Source of the DNA: Fusicatenibacter saccharivorans
GTDB taxonomy: Bacteria > Bacillota > Clostridia > Lachnospirales > Lachnospiraceae
Length of the DNA: 64,000 nucleotides
Assembly: GCF_015557635.1 (NCBI RefSeq)
Contig: NZ_JADNOP010000008.1
Span: forward strand, 1 to 64,000
Reading direction: 5' to 3'
The stretch's first letter is position 1; every line of letters begins with the position of its first letter. This document shows positions 62,487-64,000 of the stretch, piece after piece. The notes beneath the pieces were generated by a model. That model saw nothing but the letters and a program-made list of their open reading frames with translations, did no database searches and was not told the origin of the DNA. Made by a program: the position numbers and the translations under genes.

Positions 62487-62684
62487 ATGTTATATCCAAG
62501 TATGACATCGTCCCGGTTTGTCAGTGACCTTTCGGGCATCTGGGACTTTGCGACGAGCCAGAGTCTCCTGCGCGTGCAGGGCAACAAGAAGGGAATCTTC
62601 ACCCGCGACCGCAAGCCGAAACTGGAGGCACATTATTTCCGGGAGAGATGGCATCAGATTCCGGATTTTGAGTATAAAAAATAA
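62487..62684 (+). pseudogene. uidA: Beta-glucuronidase (GH2) remnant with internal deletion
   Basis: The first 21 residues ([21 protein letters not shown]) are the start of a GH2 beta-glucuronidase and the rest ([25 protein letters not shown], then RERW) is its C-terminus, close in pattern to the end of E. coli UidA. Some 500 residues, including both catalytic glutamates, are missing. The join falls at GACTTT (62544-62549), which both ends would share, so it looks like a deletion at a 6-base microhomology that kept the frame. The AGAAGGAGG ribosome site is intact, so a 65-residue peptide could still be made. Confidence 0.85.
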
Positions 62685-62704
62685 AGAACAGACAGGAAGA
62701 AAGT

Positions 62705-63364
62705 ATGGAACGGAACGTAGATATAGACAAGATTTCAGATGGAAAACGATATGGAGCGAATGACATGGTAAAAGTGGGCTGCGACGACTGCCGCGGATGC
62801 TCCGCCTGCTGCCGCGGGATGGGCGACTCGATTGTGCTCGACCCGATGGATCTTTACCGGCTCGAGAGAAAACTCGGCAAAACGATGGAGGAGATTCTGA
62901 CGGCGGGATATATTTCACTCCGCGTAGTGGACGGTGTGATTCTGCCGCATCTGAAAATGACGGAGCAGTCAGACCAGTGCAGTTTCTTAAATGATGAGGG
63001 CCGGTGCAGCATTCACGATGCGCGGCCGGGCTTCTGCCGGATGTTTCCGCTGGGACGGCTGTATGAGAACGGAACGTTTTCCTATTTTCTTCAGGTCAGC
63101 GAATGTCCAAAGGAGAATAAGACAAAAGTCAAAGTCCGCCGCTGGCTCGACACGCCGGAGCTCGGAAAGTATGAAGCGTTTACGAACGAATGGCATTATT
63201 ATCTGAAAGAAAAACAGAACGAGGCGCGCCGGACAGAGGATGACGCGCTGCGGCAGCAGATCAGCATGGGAATTCTGAAGCTGTTTTATCTGCTTCCGTA
63301 TGACACAAAGACCGATTTCTATGCGCAGTTTGCGGCTCGGATGGAAGCGGCAGGGAAAAACTGA
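62705..63364 (+). CDS. YkgJ-family cysteine cluster protein
   Basis: 219 residues. The cysteine cluster CDDCRGCSACCRG (about 26-38), CSFL, CSIHDARPGFCRMFP (about 100-115) and a later CPK fit the CxxxCxxCC family, which is thought to bind zinc or an iron-sulfur cluster. No partner gene suggests a role. AGGAAGAA precedes the ATG. Ends in a strong terminator. Confidence 0.86.
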   Translation: MERNVDIDKISDGKRYGANDMVKVGCDDCRGCSACCRGMGDSIVLDPMDLYRLERKLGKTMEEILTAGYISLRVVDGVILPHLKMTEQSDQCSFLNDEGRCSIHDARPGFCRMFPLGRLYENGTFSYFLQVSECPKENKTKVKVRRWLDTPELGKYEAFTNEWHYYLKEKQNEARRTEDDALRQQISMGILKLFYLLPYDTKTDFYAQFAARMEAAGKN

Positions 63365-63377
63365 AAAATAAACAGAA

Positions 63378-63428
63378 ACAGGACAGCAGCCGTTGGTTCG
63401 AAAACAGAACCAGCGGCTGCTGTTCTTT
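63378..63428. terminator. Terminator between YkgJ and LytTR genes
   Basis: ACAGCAGCCGTTGGTTC (63383-63399) pairs with GAACCAGCGGCTGCTGT with one mismatch, followed by TCTTTG. Confidence 0.85.
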
Positions 63429-63474
63429 GTATCGGTGGAGCAAAGGCTGCAGGACATAGAAAATCAAAATCATA

Positions 63475-63873
63475 TTATAAGCGGCGGGACAGTGTTCTGG
63501 CATAAGCGAGGAAGGCTTCGCGGGTTTCACGCTTCCGTCTGCGGCTGCAGAAGACGGTCTGTCCGTTTTTCAGCAGAACCTCGCCGGTTGCCTGCACGAG
63601 CGCAACGTGGGAGAAATTGATCAGCAGACCTTTTCCGTTGCGGAAAAAACGGCCGGTTGAGGCAAGACATACCGTCAGGCCGGCAAATGTGCACCGGGTT
63701 GAAAAGTCACCCTGAACGGTATGCAGAATCAGCCGGTGCTGACAGGCCTCCACATAGATGAGATCATCCAGCGGAAACCGGATTCGTTCTGAGGCGCCCT
63801 GTGTGATGATGACCGGAATTTCGAGAAGAACCGGATCGTTGGAATTCAATGGAAAAAACAACTCTGAGTACAA
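63475..63873 (-). CDS. LytTR-domain DNA-binding protein
   Basis: 132 residues containing one LytTR domain (about 35-130): FPLDDLIYVEACQHRLILHT, then FFRNGKGLLINFSHV and GQTVFCSRRRKRETREAFLAY. There is no receiver domain, so it is a stand-alone LytTR regulator. The start is read as TTG at 63873, eight bases after AGGAGG; a GTG at 63882 overlaps that site. Two LytTR-like half sites lie just upstream, so it may control itself. Confidence 0.82.
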   Translation of the reverse strand: MYSELFFPLNSNDPVLLEIPVIITQGASERIRFPLDDLIYVEACQHRLILHTVQGDFSTRCTFAGLTVCLASTGRFFRNGKGLLINFSHVALVQATGEVLLKNGQTVFCSRRRKRETREAFLAYARTLSRRL

Positions 63874-63896
63874 AATTACCACCTCCTGAATTACTT

Positions 63897-63925
63897 ACCG
63901 TTTGCGTCGATGTGCAGCCGTTCAC
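63897..63925 (-). promoter_or_regulatory. Possible LytTR binding site pair
   Basis: ACCGTTTGC (63897-63905) and GCCGTTCAC (63917-63925) resemble the LytTR 9-mer at 8 and 7 positions with an 11-base spacer; the usual spacer is 12-13. The last 75 bases of the window show no further feature. Confidence 0.35.
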
Positions 63926-64000
63926 GTCGAAGCGGTTGTCCGGCGCAGGAAAACATGATACTGTAACTATGAAATCATTACAGGAACGATCATATGATTA

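Overview
The window looks like a chromosomal segment of a Gram-positive gut anaerobe of the Clostridia, most likely Lachnospiraceae. This is inferred from gene content: pyruvate:ferredoxin oxidoreductase (nifJ), a Thr T-box in front of thrS, DUF362-ferredoxin, DUF1540, DUF1846 and DUF4869 proteins, a tandem CmpB membrane protein, strong AGGAGG ribosome sites with frequent GTG/TTG starts, and several plant- and host-glycan hydrolases. I cannot name the genus from sequence alone.

Layout. 1-520: five tRNAs (Asn, Glu, Thr, Met, Asp). 603-6621: a flavodoxin-like protein, a GH78 rhamnosidase, a DtxR-type metalloregulator and a serine hydrolase. 6954-12909: a small HPr-like protein, a very unusual HelD-type helicase fused to a GH31 N-terminal domain, and topoisomerase III. 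13086-20718: a glycosidase run (GH3, GH3, GH2). 20920-22884: an HD protein, an XRE regulator, a deletion scar of an amidohydrolase and an unknown protein. 22905-25217: T-box and thrS. 25220-25418: a palindromic insertion with 12-bp flanking repeats. 25511-27279: a DUF1540 protein and the infC-rpmI-rplT operon with an attenuator-like leader and an ATT start. 27375-34720: DUF362-ferredoxin, YqeY, ABC-F, nifJ. 34830-36385: an AT-rich islet (DUF4869 plus P-loop ATPase) behind a 21-bp perfect palindrome. 36416-43645: CmpB, SseB, M16C peptidase, era, recO. 43910-51701: cell-surface polysaccharide and phosphocholine genes (sugar-phosphate transferase, HTH-cytidylyltransferase-choline kinase fusion, second cytidylyltransferase, BCCT transporter, flippase). 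51840-54992: rhodanese-TtcA fusion, XRE, VanZ, a 160-bp TA-flanked palindromic element, DegV. 55160-56760: an IscB (HNH/RuvC) gene with a structured upstream RNA. 56802-63873: udp, cdd, DUF1846, a possible ncRNA, DedA, a Mn2+-type riboswitch in front of an unrecognised gene, TrmO, a beta-glucuronidase deletion scar, YkgJ and a LytTR regulator.

How the genes work together. The GH78, GH3, GH3 and GH2 enzymes all lack obvious signal peptides, so they probably act in the cytoplasm on imported oligosaccharides and glycosides. nifJ supplies acetyl-CoA and reduced ferredoxin. The BCCT-kinase-cytidylyltransferase group would import choline, phosphorylate it and activate it to CDP-choline for decorating a surface polymer whose first sugar phosphate is laid down by the 43910 transferase. 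udp and cdd form a pyrimidine salvage pair.

The most noteworthy items are the helicase-GH31 fusion, the IscB/omegaRNA unit between a likely promoter and udp, the DUF4869/P-loop islet, a Mn riboswitch on an unknown gene, small insertion elements, and two genes reduced to their two ends by internal deletion.
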